NCBI GenBank assembly: GCA_963840445.1 | Contig: CAWIZC010000023.1 | Coordinates: forward strand, 496,001-560,000 | Length of the DNA: 64,000 bases | Direction of reading: 5' to 3' | Origin: AWTP1-13 sp963840445 | GTDB taxonomy: Bacteria; Pseudomonadota; Alphaproteobacteria; Rhizobiales; Hyphomicrobiaceae | Part shown: positions 34,967 through 44,001 of the stretch, in pieces | Numbering within the stretch: the stretch's first letter is position 1 | Layout: each line of letters starts with the position of its first letter | Made by a program: the position numbers and the translations under genes | Notes under the pieces: model-generated | Database searches by the model: none | The model's input: only the letters and a program-made list of their open reading frames with translations | Told to the model about the DNA's origin: nothing

Positions 34967-35428
34967 CTAGCGTTCAGGATAAGGCGTGCCGTCCTTGTGC
35001 ACGAAGCGGCCGTCGGCGTTGGTGCTCATCATGTCGATGTCGGAGCAGGTGGTGAGGTCGTCGGGCTGGCGCGAGCCGACTTCCAGGTAGACCGCCATCG
35101 CGCCCGATCGGTTGATCAGATGATGGCCGTTGCCGGAGTTCTTGGCAAAGGCTGCGCAATCGCCGGCGTGCAATACCGTCTCGCCGCCGTCCTCGACGAG
35201 GATCAACTCGCCTTCGAGCACGTAGACGAATTCGTCCTCATGCGAATGCCAGTGGCGCTGGCTCGACCAGTTGCCTGGCGGCAGACGCATGAGATTGACG
35301 CCGAAATCCGCGAGCCCGCCGGCATCGCCCAGTCGCTGGCGCACGCGTTCGGCGCAGGGTGCATTGAATTGCGCAGGATAGCCCGTACCCTTGCGTTTCG
35401 GCACGGCGGCGACGTCAATCTTGGGCAT
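34967..35428 (-). CDS. cupin-fold protein
   Basis: 153 residues, single cupin domain. Metal-type His/Glu ligands lie in RHWHSHEDEFVYVLEGELILVED and the second His near HHLINRSGAMAVYLEVGSR. The family includes small sugar or hydroxy-acid binding enzymes; the substrate is unknown. The open frame extends far upstream, but that part is antisense to the PLP-enzyme gene; the ATG at 35428 (MPKIDVAAVPKR) is natural. Confidence 0.85.
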   Translation of the reverse strand: MPKIDVAAVPKRKGTGYPAQFNAPCAERVRQRLGDAGGLADFGVNLMRLPPGNWSSQRHWHSHEDEFVYVLEGELILVEDGGETVLHAGDCAAFAKNSGNGHHLINRSGAMAVYLEVGSRQPDDLTTCSDIDMMSTNADGRFVHKDGTPYPER

Positions 35429-35617
35429 GGCAGGTTTCCCAGCGGTCAGCGAAGGAGCTTGTGCACGCGGACAGCGCGTAGCATCGCCCATGAGGTACAG
35501 CATACCGGACCCGTCCAGCACCAGTGAGGAAACGCCGGCGGCCAGCAGACCTGTTGTGCTCATTGGAAGACTTGCCCGGCCCTTGCGGAAGCCGGTGGCA
35601 CCTCTAACCTCGGCCAC

Positions 35618-36643
35618 ATGACGACCAAAGACGCATCGGTGCTTGCCGCCAAGCTGTCGGTGTTCGCGCGCCTGGGGCTGGCGAGCCTTCCGACGCCGCT
35701 CGAGCCGATGCGGCGCCTGACCGCGCATCTGGGCGGGCCGCGCCTGTGGGTGAAGCGCGAGGACGCGACCGGTCTCGGTTTTGGCGGCAACAAGCTGCGC
35801 AAGCTCGACTACGTCCTGCACGAGGCCGTTGCAGCCAAGGCTGACGTGCTGGTGTCCGGCGGCGTGGTCCAGTCCAACAGCCAGCGCCAGGTCGCTGCCG
35901 CGGCGGCCAAGCTCGGCATGCAGTGCCATCTGGCCGTCTACCACGGCCGTCTGGCTCCACCCACACCCGAGTACGAGACCTCGGGAAATGCGTTGCTCAA
36001 CCGGCTGTACGGCGCGCATCTGCATGACGTGCCCTGGACCGGAGATCGCAATGCGGCGATCGAGGCGCTGGCAAGCCGCCTGCGCGACGAAGGTCGGAGG
36101 CCCTATATCGTCCCTTATGGCGTTTCCAGTCCGCTCGGCGCGATCGCCTACGCATCGACAATCGTGGAGGTCGCGGAGCAGTCGCAGACGCTGGGTATTT
36201 GCCCTGTCGCGATCGTGCATTGCACCGGCAGCGCGGGGACGCAGGCCGGTCTGGTGGTCGGCGCGTCGGTGGCGATGCCCAACACGCGGATCGTGGGCAT
36301 CGACATCGATGCCGAGCCCGAGCGCGTGCGCGCCGATGTCATGATCTATGCGCGAGCCGCAGCCGATCTGATCGGAACACGCTTCGATGAGACCGACGTC
36401 GAGGTGGTGGCGGGGCACGCCGGCCCCGCCTATGGTGTGCCGCATGCGGCCACCATCGAGGCCATCAAGCTTGCCGGAGCGCTCGAAGCCTTGGCCCTCG
36501 ATCCGGTCTACTCCGGCAAGGGATTGGCCGGGCTGATCGCGCTTGTTCGGGAGCGGCGATGGCAACCCGATGCGGACGTGATTTTCATCCACACCGGAGG
36601 AGCGCCGGCTCTGTTCGCCTACCAGCGCGTGCTCGGCATCTGA
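35618..36643 (+). CDS. D-cysteine desulfhydrase/ACC deaminase family enzyme
   Basis: 341-residue fold-type II PLP enzyme. The PLP Lys lies in FGGNKLRKLDY, with SGGVVQSNSQRQ and HCTGSAGTQAGLV as substrate and phosphate loops, and TGGAPALFAYQ near the end. These enzymes deaminate D-cysteine to pyruvate, H2S and ammonia, or open 1-aminocyclopropane carboxylate; sequence alone favours the D-cysteine type but cannot decide. Divergent from the cupin gene. Confidence 0.88.
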   Translation: MTTKDASVLAAKLSVFARLGLASLPTPLEPMRRLTAHLGGPRLWVKREDATGLGFGGNKLRKLDYVLHEAVAAKADVLVSGGVVQSNSQRQVAAAAAKLGMQCHLAVYHGRLAPPTPEYETSGNALLNRLYGAHLHDVPWTGDRNAAIEALASRLRDEGRRPYIVPYGVSSPLGAIAYASTIVEVAEQSQTLGICPVAIVHCTGSAGTQAGLVVGASVAMPNTRIVGIDIDAEPERVRADVMIYARAAADLIGTRFDETDVEVVAGHAGPAYGVPHAATIEAIKLAGALEALALDPVYSGKGLAGLIALVRERRWQPDADVIFIHTGGAPALFAYQRVLGI

Positions 36644-36761
36644 TCGGGTCTGCCGGTTGACCGCTGTGCCAGTCCACGACCGGCTTGGCTTAGATGGCGG
36701 GAGCGCCTAAGTTCGGCGCCGCGTTCCCATTTCCCAGTCTGTTGTGAAAAAGGATCAAGCC

Positions 36762-37250
36762 ATGACGATCAAGGTCGGCGACCGTTTGCCGGATACTACG
36801 TTCATGACCATGGGTGCGGATGGCGCGCCCAAGCCGGCCAAGACGTCGGAGGTTTTCGGCGGCAAGAAGGTCGCCCTGTTCGCGGTGCCCGGCGCCTTCA
36901 CGCCGACCTGCCACAAGCAGCACATGGCGGGCTTCGTGCAGAACTTCGGCGAGCTCAAGAGCAAGAAGTTCGATGTGATCGCCTGCACGGCGGTGAACGA
37001 CATCTTCGTGCTGACCGCCTGGGCCAGCGCATCCAAGGCCGACGGCAAGATCGAGATGCTGGCCGACGGCAGCGCCGAGTTCGCCAAGAAGGTGGGCCTC
37101 GAGGTCGACCTGACCGCGCGCGGCCTCGGCGTGCGCTCCAAGCGCTACTCGATGATCGTCGAGGACGGTGTGGTGAAGTCGCTCAACATCGACGAGACGC
37201 CGGGCGTGCACGACATGTCCAGCGCCACCAAGCTGTGCAGCCTGGCGTAA
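36762..37250 (+). CDS. peroxiredoxin (Prx5/AhpE-type redoxin)
   Basis: 162 residues. Peroxidatic Cys50 lies in VPGAFTPTCHKQH, with the Prx5 motif DVIACTAVNDIFVLTAWA and an ending in CSLA. It reduces hydroperoxides with glutathione/glutaredoxin or thioredoxin in the cytoplasm. The ATG at 36762 follows an AAGGA-type site; an in-frame GTG at 36744 would add six residues. Confidence 0.93.
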   Translation: MTIKVGDRLPDTTFMTMGADGAPKPAKTSEVFGGKKVALFAVPGAFTPTCHKQHMAGFVQNFGELKSKKFDVIACTAVNDIFVLTAWASASKADGKIEMLADGSAEFAKKVGLEVDLTARGLGVRSKRYSMIVEDGVVKSLNIDETPGVHDMSSATKLCSLA

Positions 37251-37276
37251 GGGCCAGGTCGATCCAGCCAACCGAG

Positions 37277-37340
37277 TACTGAGCTTGTCGAAGCACGGCG
37301 TGGTGCACCCACCAATCGCCCTTCGACAGGCTCAGGGCGG
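37277..37340. repeat. dispersed repeat copy upstream of the GIY-YIG gene
   Basis: GTACTGAGCTTGTCGAAGCACGG ... CCACCAATCGCCCTTCGAC then AGGCTCAGGGCGG. The middle (CGTGGTG..CCCACCAATCG) is shared with 37394-37460 and 37938-38005. Confidence 0.78.
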
Positions 37341-37393
37341 TGTTGGAGCAAGAGGCGGGTGTCCCCTTCGACGCCTTCAGCAAGCGCTTCTCC

Positions 37394-37460
37394 AGTGCAG
37401 AGTTAGTCGAAGCACGGCGTGGTGCGCCCACCAATCGCCCTTCGACGAGCTCAGGGCGGG
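37394..37460. repeat. dispersed repeat copy
   Basis: AGTGCAGAGTTAGTCGAAGCACGG ... CCACCAATCGCCCTTCGAC then GAGCTCAGGGCGG; second of three copies ahead of the GIY-YIG gene. Confidence 0.78.
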
Positions 37461-37511
37461 GTTGGAGCGCGCGGCTAAGCGCGCTTGTGGAGCGCTCGGC
37501 AAACTCTTCCC

Positions 37512-37575
37512 CAGTGCTGAGCTTGTCGAAGCACGGGGTTGGCAGACATATACGTCCTTCGACAAGCTCCCGGGT
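37512..37575. repeat. dispersed repeat copy, divergent middle
   Basis: CAGTGCTGAGCTTGTCGAAG start and CCTTCGACAAGCTCCCGGG end; the central segment differs from its neighbours. It ends 23 nt before the GIY-YIG start codon. Confidence 0.72.
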
Positions 37576-37598
37576 GGGGTAGGAGGGGAAGGTGCATC

Positions 37599-37925
37599 AT
37601 GCCGAGAAGCACCATCGCCGAGCACGAAGGTGCCTTCGTCTACATCGTGCGGTGTTCGGATGGCAGCTACTACACGGGCCGGTCCAGCGTCTCGGTCGAG
37701 AAGCGAGTTTCCGAGCACAACCTGGGCGTCAACGACGGATACACGAAATCGCGGCGGCCCGTGACGCTTGTCTTCTCCGAGCACTTCGAACGGATAACAG
37801 ACGCGATCGCCTTCGAGCGGCAAGTCAAGGGATGGAGCCGCGCTAAGAAGGAGGCCCTCATGCGCAGAAACTGGCAAGAACTGCGCAAGCTGGCGCGATC
37901 TCGCGCCTCGCGAGCGGCCTCGTGA
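37599..37925 (+). CDS. GIY-YIG endonuclease of the UPF0213/YhbQ type
   Basis: 108 residues. The domain begins FVYIVRCSDGSYYTG (the GIY and YIG strands as VYI and YTG), continues with RVSEHNLG, and has the metal-binding catalytic Glu in AFERQVKGWSRAKKEAL; a basic tail follows. Small stand-alone GIY-YIG nucleases are common, and their role is largely unknown. GGAGG lies upstream of the ATG at 37599. The gene is bracketed by four copies of one repeat family, three upstream and one directly downstream. Confidence 0.9.
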   Translation: MPRSTIAEHEGAFVYIVRCSDGSYYTGRSSVSVEKRVSEHNLGVNDGYTKSRRPVTLVFSEHFERITDAIAFERQVKGWSRAKKEALMRRNWQELRKLARSRASRAAS

Positions 37926-37937
37926 TTGCTGCTACCC

Positions 37938-38005
37938 GGTGCTGAGCTTGTCGAAGCACGGCGTGGTGAGCCCACCAATCGCCCTTCGACGGGGCTCAGG
38001 GCGGT
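37938..38005. repeat. dispersed repeat copy downstream of the GIY-YIG gene
   Basis: CGGTGCTGAGCTTGTCGAAG ... CCCACCAATCGCCCTTCGAC then GGGGCTCAGGGCGG. It starts 12 nt after the nuclease stop codon, so the gene is enclosed by copies. Confidence 0.78.
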
Positions 38006-38067
38006 GTCAGAGCAAGGGGCGCGGTGTCAGGGCAAGGGCTGGGCGCGGGCGAGTGCCTGAGTGGCGA

Positions 38068-38499
38068 TCAGCCCTTCAGGCGCTTGTTGCACTCGCTGTA
38101 GTAGCCGCCACCCTTGGTGATCCAGACCAGGCCGCCATTGCCGTTGCTGGCTTTGTTGGCCTTGTACTGGTCGAGACAGGTGTGCAGGCGAGCCTTGCCG
38201 GCGCTCTCGCTGCTGTACTTGGGTGAGATCGCGCTGGGAAACACCGCGCTGGCGCCGTAGCCCATTCTCGGCGTCGTGGTCGGGGTGGTCGTCGTGGCGG
38301 CAGCGGCGCCGGCTCCGCACTGCGCCTTGCGGAAGGCATTCCAGTTCATGCCGTTCAAGGTGCCGGCAGAGCGTGCGTCCTTAAACTTGGCACTGCATTC
38401 CTGCATGGTCAGCGCTTGCGCGGACGGTGCGCCAGCAAGCGCCAGCATCGCCGCCATCGCCAAAGTGCCCGTGAGGGCAAGAGCAGTTCGGTCTACCAT
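38068..38499 (-). CDS. secreted cysteine-motif protein of unknown function
   Basis: 143 residues. Signal peptide (about 1-29, ending SAQA), then two short Cys-containing modules, MQECSAKFKDARSAG...WNAFRKAQC and LHTCLDQYKANKAS...YYSECNKRLKG, joined by a Thr/Ala/Pro linker. Each could form one disulfide. I recall similar exported proteins in Bradyrhizobium, without a known role. Confidence 0.78.
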   Translation of the reverse strand: MVDRTALALTGTLAMAAMLALAGAPSAQALTMQECSAKFKDARSAGTLNGMNWNAFRKAQCGAGAAAATTTTPTTTPRMGYGASAVFPSAISPKYSSESAGKARLHTCLDQYKANKASNGNGGLVWITKGGGYYSECNKRLKG

Positions 38500-38712
38500 G
38501 ACGTCCTCTTTTGCAAGGTGTGGCTCGACTGAAGGCGCAGCATCGAGGCTGATAGGCTAATCGTCCGGTAACGAAGACGGTTAACGGGGCGCGTATGGCA
38601 GGAGTTCCGGGCAGGGCAGGGTCCTCGCGACAAGCTCGAGGATGACCGGCTGGCGTTTCAATTCCGGTTCAACCAGAATTGGGCAACGGCCAGGAGTGGG
38701 GGGAAGACCAAC

Positions 38713-40131
38713 ATGGGTGAAGCTTGCGATCTGACGGCGGTCGAGGCGCGGCGCATGATCGGCGCGCGGCAGCTGTCGCCACTCGAGCTGCTCGAGAGCT
38801 GCCTCGCGCGTATCGCAGCGACCAACCCGGCCGTAAACGCCATCGTCGCCATGGATGCCGACGCCGGCCGCGGCCAAGCCAAGGCCATCGGCGAGGCCAT
38901 CCAGAACGGCAAGGATGTTGGTGTGCTTGCCGGCCTGCCCGTCGGCCTCAAGGACCTGCAGGCCTCGGCCGGTCTGCGTACGACGTGGGGCTCGCTGCTG
39001 TTCAAGGACCACGTGCCTCGCGAGGACGATGTCACCGTCGCCAACGTGCGCAGGGCAGGCGGCATCATCTTCGCCAAGACCAACACGCCCGAGTTCGGCG
39101 CCGGCTCCAACACCACCAATCGCGTGTACGGCGCGACCGGCAATCCGTTCAATCCGCAGCTGACCAGCGCCGGCTCATCGGGCGGCTCGGCGGTCGCGTT
39201 GGCCCTTGGTCAGGTGCCGCTGGCGACGGGTTCCGACTACGGCGGCAGCCTGCGCACACCGGCAGCCTTCTGCGGCGTAGCGGGCTTCCGGCCTTCGCCC
39301 AACTTGGTGCCGAGCGTCGATCGGGCCGCCGGTTTGGTTCCGTTCGGCGTGACGGGACCGATGGGACGCACGGTGGCGGACCTGCATCTGCTGCTGAGGG
39401 CACAGGCCGTCGAGGATCGGCGCGATCCTTTCTGTTCAGACGCTGGCGCGCGCATCCCTGCGCAACTGACGGCCGCGGACCTCGGCAAGCTACGCGCGGC
39501 GGTATCCGCCGATCTCGGTTGCGCTCCGGTCGACGCGGACATCGCCCGCATATTCAAGGAGCGCGTGCCGCACTTTGCCTCCGCGTTCCGCGAGGTGAGC
39601 TGGCAGGCGCCGGACTTTTCGGGCGTGCACGAGATGTTCGAGGTGCACCGCGGCGTGCAATTCGTGGCCGCGCACGGGGAGCGGCTGGCAAAGTCGCGCG
39701 AGCTGCTCGACCGCAACGTGATCGACAACACGGAGCGTGGGATGGCCATGTCGCTGTCGGATGTGGCCCGCGCGCATGTCGAGCAGACCCGGCTCTACAA
39801 GCGCTTCCTCGCCTTCTTCAAGGACGTCGACGTGCTGATCTGCCCGGCGGCCTCGGTGTCGCCGTTCCCGCACAGCCAGCTGTTCGTCGACGAGATCAAC
39901 GGCGAGCGCATGCCAACCTACATGCGCTGGCTCGCCATCACCTACGCGCCGACCATGGCGCTGGCCTGCGCTGCCGTGCTGCCGTGCGGCCTCGACCATC
40001 GCGGCATGCCGTTCGGCATCCAGGTGATCGGCCCGAACGGCGCCGACACCAAGGTGCTGCAGGTGGCGCAGGCGCTGGAGGGCGTGCTGGCGGCAAACGA
40101 GGCGACCCGGCGGCCTGTGCCTAAGGTCTAG
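38713..40131 (+). CDS. amidase (amidase signature family)
   Basis: 472 residues. The Ser-cisSer-Lys triad is in place: K80 (GLPVGLKDLQ), S155 (SAGSSGGSA) and nucleophile S179 (SDYGGSLRTPA). Members hydrolyse amides ranging from aryl-acetamides to aminoacyl-tRNA; the lack of gatC or gatB nearby and the sequence favour a catabolic amidase. Cytoplasmic. The ATG at 38713 follows a GGGGGG-rich leader. A terminator-like hairpin lies downstream. Confidence 0.93.
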   Translation: MGEACDLTAVEARRMIGARQLSPLELLESCLARIAATNPAVNAIVAMDADAGRGQAKAIGEAIQNGKDVGVLAGLPVGLKDLQASAGLRTTWGSLLFKDHVPREDDVTVANVRRAGGIIFAKTNTPEFGAGSNTTNRVYGATGNPFNPQLTSAGSSGGSAVALALGQVPLATGSDYGGSLRTPAAFCGVAGFRPSPNLVPSVDRAAGLVPFGVTGPMGRTVADLHLLLRAQAVEDRRDPFCSDAGARIPAQLTAADLGKLRAAVSADLGCAPVDADIARIFKERVPHFASAFREVSWQAPDFSGVHEMFEVHRGVQFVAAHGERLAKSRELLDRNVIDNTERGMAMSLSDVARAHVEQTRLYKRFLAFFKDVDVLICPAASVSPFPHSQLFVDEINGERMPTYMRWLAITYAPTMALACAAVLPCGLDHRGMPFGIQVIGPNGADTKVLQVAQALEGVLAANEATRRPVPKV

Positions 40132-40262
40132 GCGGACGGCCGGGGATTTCTCCAACGAGCCGCAAATTTCTGCAAATACATGTGAGGATTGGCAAACCCG
40201 GATGCACCTCGGCCGCCGTAAAGTTGGGTCCGTGGTTGCTCGCACCCTCCTCAGGGCGAGCA

Positions 40263-40312
40263 GCCCGGCCCGGTCGGCGGGCGCAAACTCTCCGGCCGGG
40301 CGCTCTTGTTTT
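40263..40312 (+). terminator. possible terminator downstream of the amidase gene
   Basis: GCCCGGCC (40263-40270) and GGCCGGGC (40294-40301) form a stem, followed by GCTCTTGTTTT. It lies 132 nt after the amidase stop. T-rich but interrupted, so moderate confidence. Confidence 0.45.
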
Positions 40313-40526
40313 GGGCGATAGCGTCTACGGTCGCGGCATGTCGCGTTGATCATTCAACCGGGTCGAAGCGAGCGCGCTTCGCGCGTCGGCCAAGGCGCCG
40401 CCAGCCAGGGCCAAGCAGTTCCAGCGAGGGAACCTGCACGGCTTGCAGTGTCTCGGCCGGCAGGCGGAGTTTTCCACAAGTTTGGCCGGACGGCGACGGG
40501 AACGGGGCAGGGAGTCCGTTGGTTTA

Positions 40527-40718
40527 ATGCACGACCCCCTCGTGCCGCGTACCGACATCCCGGGAGTGCCCATGCGCGCCGCCCTCAATCTTCTGCTCGT
40601 CTCGTCGGGCTTCGCCGTCATCTTTCTCGGCATCGCCGCCGTCAGCGCGTTGGTGACCGCGACGGTGCATTCGCAATTCTACTCGCCCAAGGTGACGCCG
40701 ATCGTCATCACGAATTGA
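40527..40718 (+). CDS. small single-span membrane protein
   Basis: 63 residues from the ATG at 40527 (or 48 from 40572). One strong transmembrane helix (LNLLLVSSGFAVIFLGIAAVSALVTA, split by my reading at about 20-45) and a short polar tail. No family recognised. The region before it (40313-40526) shows no gene. Confidence 0.45.
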   Translation: MHDPLVPRTDIPGVPMRAALNLLLVSSGFAVIFLGIAAVSALVTATVHSQFYSPKVTPIVITN

Positions 40719-40819
40719 GGACGATCGGCTGTCGTGCCGGTGCGCGCGCCCGACTTCGCAAACCCGGCCATGAGCCTGTCGCCATGAGGCTGTCGAGGGC
40801 GCAGTCGAGGCCGCCATGC

Positions 40820-40845
40820 CGGGCTTCGACGGGCTCAGCACTCGG
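40820..40845. repeat. dispersed repeat, half copy
   Basis: CGGGCTTCGACGGGCTCAGC followed by ACTCGG corresponds to the right half of the GAGCTTGTCGAAG family, ahead of mtnA. Confidence 0.55.
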
Positions 40846-40944
40846 GAAGCAGGCAGCCGTTGCGCCAATCCGGAATGACGGTTGAGTACTTGGGATGACG
40901 GGTTGGACACTTGACCTGCGGCGGCCAAGCGCTACTTGAGGCGC

Positions 40945-42051
40945 ATGAACATCAACGGCACGCCCTACCGCACCATCTGGCTCGGCAAGAACGGTTGGTC
41001 GGTGGCTTTCATCGATCAGACCAGGCTGCCGCACGAACTCGTCATCCTGGAGATCGGCACGCTGGCTGAAGCGGCTCACGCCATCAAGTCCATGCAGGTG
41101 CGCGGGGCGCCGCTGATCGGCGCCATGGCCGCCTACGGGGTTTGCCTGGCGCTGCGCGAGGATGCCTCCGACGAGGCGCTCGATGCGGCCATCGAGCATC
41201 TGGCCAAGCAGCGGCCGACCGCCGTCAACCTGCGCTGGGCACTGGAGGAGATGCGGGCTGCCGTGCGCAATCTGCCGCGCGAGGCGCGCGTCGCTGCTGC
41301 CTACGCCCGCGCAGCGGCGATCTGCGATGAGGACGTCGCCACCAACCGGCGCATCGGCGAGCATGGCGTGGCGCTCATCGAGCAGGCCGCACGGCAGAAG
41401 ACCGGCCAGACCGTCAACGTGCTGACGCACTGCAATGCGGGCTGGCTCGCGTGCGTCGACCGCGGCACGGCACTGGCGCCGATCTACGCGGCGCACGACC
41501 GCGCTATCCCGATACATGTGTGGGTCGACGAGACACGGCCGCGCAACCAGGGCGCGGCACTGACCGCCTACGAGCTGGGCGCGCACGGGGTACCGCACAC
41601 GATCGTGGTCGACAACGCCGGCGGGCACCTGATGCAGCGCGGCATGGTCGATCTAGCCATCGTCGGCACCGATCGCGTCACCGGCAACGGCGATGTCGCC
41701 AACAAGATCGGCACCTACCTGAAAGCGCTGGCGGCGCACGACAACCGCGTGCCGTTCTACGTGGCGTGCCCGCACTCGACGATCGACTGGACGCTCGACG
41801 ACGGCATGGCCATCCCGATCGAGGAGCGCGGCGCCGACGAGGTGCTGATGATGAGTGGACGCACCAAGGACGGCAAGGTGGTGCAGGTCGAGATCGCAGC
41901 CCCGGGCAGCCCCGCCCGCAACGACGCCTTCGACGTCACCCCGGCTCGGCTGGTGACGGGGATTATCACCGAGCGCGGGTTGTGTGCGGCCTCGCGCGAA
42001 GGGCTGGCGAAGCTCTATCCCGAGCAGGCCGGGAGTGGGCACTCGCGCTGA
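40945..42051 (+). CDS. mtnA: S-methyl-5-thioribose-1-phosphate isomerase
   Basis: 368 residues. eIF2B-like fold with IKSMQVRGAPLIGAMAAYG, catalytic Cys in LTHCNAGWLA and Asp in IVGTDRV, NKIGTYLKA and the terminal FDVTPARLVTGIITE. It converts methylthioribose-1-phosphate to methylthioribulose-1-phosphate in methionine salvage. The ATG at 40945 is preferred; a TTG at 40936 would add three residues. No other mtn genes adjoin. Confidence 0.95.
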   Translation: MNINGTPYRTIWLGKNGWSVAFIDQTRLPHELVILEIGTLAEAAHAIKSMQVRGAPLIGAMAAYGVCLALREDASDEALDAAIEHLAKQRPTAVNLRWALEEMRAAVRNLPREARVAAAYARAAAICDEDVATNRRIGEHGVALIEQAARQKTGQTVNVLTHCNAGWLACVDRGTALAPIYAAHDRAIPIHVWVDETRPRNQGAALTAYELGAHGVPHTIVVDNAGGHLMQRGMVDLAIVGTDRVTGNGDVANKIGTYLKALAAHDNRVPFYVACPHSTIDWTLDDGMAIPIEERGADEVLMMSGRTKDGKVVQVEIAAPGSPARNDAFDVTPARLVTGIITERGLCAASREGLAKLYPEQAGSGHSR

Positions 42052-42100
42052 CGCGGGGATAGCTGTTGCACGTGAAACATTGCGCGGACGGCCGTGCGGC

Positions 42101-43207
42101 TCAGGCCTCGCGCAGTCCGTGGGCGATGATCTTGCGCATCACGGTCGGCAGCGCCTGGGCGGCGAGATCGCGGCGCGCAACCCAGCTGCAGCGGGCAGGA
42201 TCGGCCCAAAAGGTCAAGGCGGCCTCGCTCGAGACCAGCGTGCGGTACACCATGGTCTCCAACTTGAAATGCGTGAAGGTGTGCGCGACCGTACCGGGCA
42301 CGGCCCACCAGTCGCCGCGCACCGGCGCGGCCCTCAGCGCCTCCTTGGCCTCGGGCAGGGTCTCGGCCCAGTCCGTCGACGGCACCTCCAGCATGCCGCC
42401 CAGCAGACCGGCCGGCGCCCGTCGCCGCAGCAGCACGCAACCATCCTCGCGTAAGGCCAGGAAAGCGAAGCCGAGCCGCAGCGGCCGCTCTGGCTTGGCC
42501 GGCTTGACCGGCAGCGAAGCCTCCAGCCCCAACGCGCGGGCGCCGCACTCGCGCTCCAGCGGGCACATCAGGCAGGATGGCCGCTTCACCGAGCAGACGC
42601 TCGCGCCGAGGTCCATCAGGGCCTGCGCGGCATCGCCGGCGCGTCTGGCGGGCGTGAGCGTCTGGGCCAGGCGGCGGATCTGCGGCTTGGCTCTCGGCAG
42701 CGGCTCGCGGACCGCGAACAGCCGTGCCGCCACCCGCTCGATGTTGCCATCGACGGGCATGGTCGGCGCGCCGAAGGCGATGGCGGCAATCGCCGCCGCC
42801 GTATAGGGGCCGATGCCCGGCAGTTGGCGCAGGCTGTCCTCGGTATCCGGGAAACTGCCGCCATACTCGGCTACGATCAGGACGGCGCACTTGTGCAGAT
42901 TGCGCGCGCGACTGTAGTAGCCGAGCCCGGCCCAGGCGGCGAGAACGTCATCCAGCGGCGCAGCGGCCAGCGCCTTGACTGTCGGCCAGCGTTGCAGGAA
43001 GCGCTTGTAGTAGGGAATGACGGCCGACACGGTCGTCTGCTGCAGCATGATCTCGGACAGCCACACCCGGTAGGGGTCAACCTTGCGTCCTGGCTTGGCG
43101 CGCCACGGCAGATCACGCCGCTCCTGGTCGTACCAGTCGAGCAGGGCGGTCATGCTCTCGGGTCCCGGCAACCGGAACCGCAGTTGTTTTCTTGCCACAG
43201 GCGGCAT
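42101..43207 (-). CDS. mutY: A/G-specific adenine glycosylase
   Basis: 368 residues. Helix-hairpin-helix (LPGIGPYTAAAIAAIAFG) with catalytic Asp in MPVDGNIERV, Glu in LSEIMLQQTT, and a 4Fe-4S loop with spacing C-x6-C-x2-C-x5-C (CSVKRPSCLMCPLEREC). The C-terminal NUDIX-like domain recognises 8-oxoG. It excises A opposite 8-oxoG. The gene is divergent from dciA, as in many Rhizobiales. Confidence 0.96.
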   Translation of the reverse strand: MPPVARKQLRFRLPGPESMTALLDWYDQERRDLPWRAKPGRKVDPYRVWLSEIMLQQTTVSAVIPYYKRFLQRWPTVKALAAAPLDDVLAAWAGLGYYSRARNLHKCAVLIVAEYGGSFPDTEDSLRQLPGIGPYTAAAIAAIAFGAPTMPVDGNIERVAARLFAVREPLPRAKPQIRRLAQTLTPARRAGDAAQALMDLGASVCSVKRPSCLMCPLERECGARALGLEASLPVKPAKPERPLRLGFAFLALREDGCVLLRRRAPAGLLGGMLEVPSTDWAETLPEAKEALRAAPVRGDWWAVPGTVAHTFTHFKLETMVYRTLVSSEAALTFWADPARCSWVARRDLAAQALPTVMRKIIAHGLREA

Positions 43208-43292
43208 CCGCTCGTTCCCGGCACGGCACGAATCAGCTGCTCCATGTTAAGCCTCGCGCGACCCGCTGGATATCCTGACCGGAGCCTGTCGC

Positions 43293-43868
43293 TTGTCCGC
43301 CAACAGCCGCCATCGCGCGCCGTCCCATGCGCCTCCACGCGAGGCCGTCAGTTTCGCGCGCAAGCGGCCGAATACGCTGTTCGGGGTCAAGGCGGTAGGC
43401 AGCTTCCTGCCCGGCCTGACCCGCAAGGCTTTCGAGAAGCACGGGTTTTCGGCCGCCACCCTGATTACGGACTGGCCGACCGTAGTCGGCCGCGAGCTTG
43501 CCGCCGTGACCGCGCCGGAACGCCTCAAGTGGCCGCGGCCGGTCGAATATGCCGAGGACGGCACGGCCGCCAACGCGAACGCCAAGGGCCGGCCCGGCGC
43601 CACCCTGGTGCTGCGGGCGGACGGCTCGCAGGCGCTGGCGGTGCAGTATGGCGCCCGCCAGATCATCGAGCGCATCAATGCCTATTTCGGCTACGCGGCC
43701 GTCGCTGAGCTGCGCATCATTCAGGCACCTGTCGGCGAGGCTCCGGTCGTGAGGCGGCCAGCCAGGCGCCCGGCGGAACCGCTGACGCACGAGGTCGCCG
43801 GCGTCGCCGATGCAGGCCTGCGCGATGCCCTCGCCCGCCTGGGCGCCGGGGTCAGGGCCGGGCGCTGA
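43293..43868 (+). CDS. dciA: DciA-like (DUF721) protein
   Basis: 191 residues. The DUF721 domain covers about 25-135 (VKAVGSFLPGLTRKAFEKHGF, ITDWPTVVGRELA, LVLRADGSQALAVQYGARQIIERIN, YFGYAAVAELRI); a Pro/Arg-rich C-terminal tail follows. DciA loads the replicative helicase DnaB in bacteria that lack DnaC. It begins with TTG at 43293, and no better start is visible. Confidence 0.85.
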   Translation: MSANSRHRAPSHAPPREAVSFARKRPNTLFGVKAVGSFLPGLTRKAFEKHGFSAATLITDWPTVVGRELAAVTAPERLKWPRPVEYAEDGTAANANAKGRPGATLVLRADGSQALAVQYGARQIIERINAYFGYAAVAELRIIQAPVGEAPVVRRPARRPAEPLTHEVAGVADAGLRDALARLGAGVRAGR

Positions 43869-44001
43869 CGACCTCGCCCGCGATTTGCCTTCTCGTCCGC
43901 AGAACCTATGCTGCTGGGGTTTTTTGGCCTGCGCGGCCGCTCCGCAATGATCAGGAACAGCGTTGCTGCACGACCTGCCGCCAATGCCCTACCCTCGGCC
44001 G

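Noticed and set aside
35429..36592. N-terminal extension of the cupin protein
   Set aside because: It is antisense to the PLP-enzyme gene and does not resemble a protein family; the ATG at 35428 gives a complete cupin.
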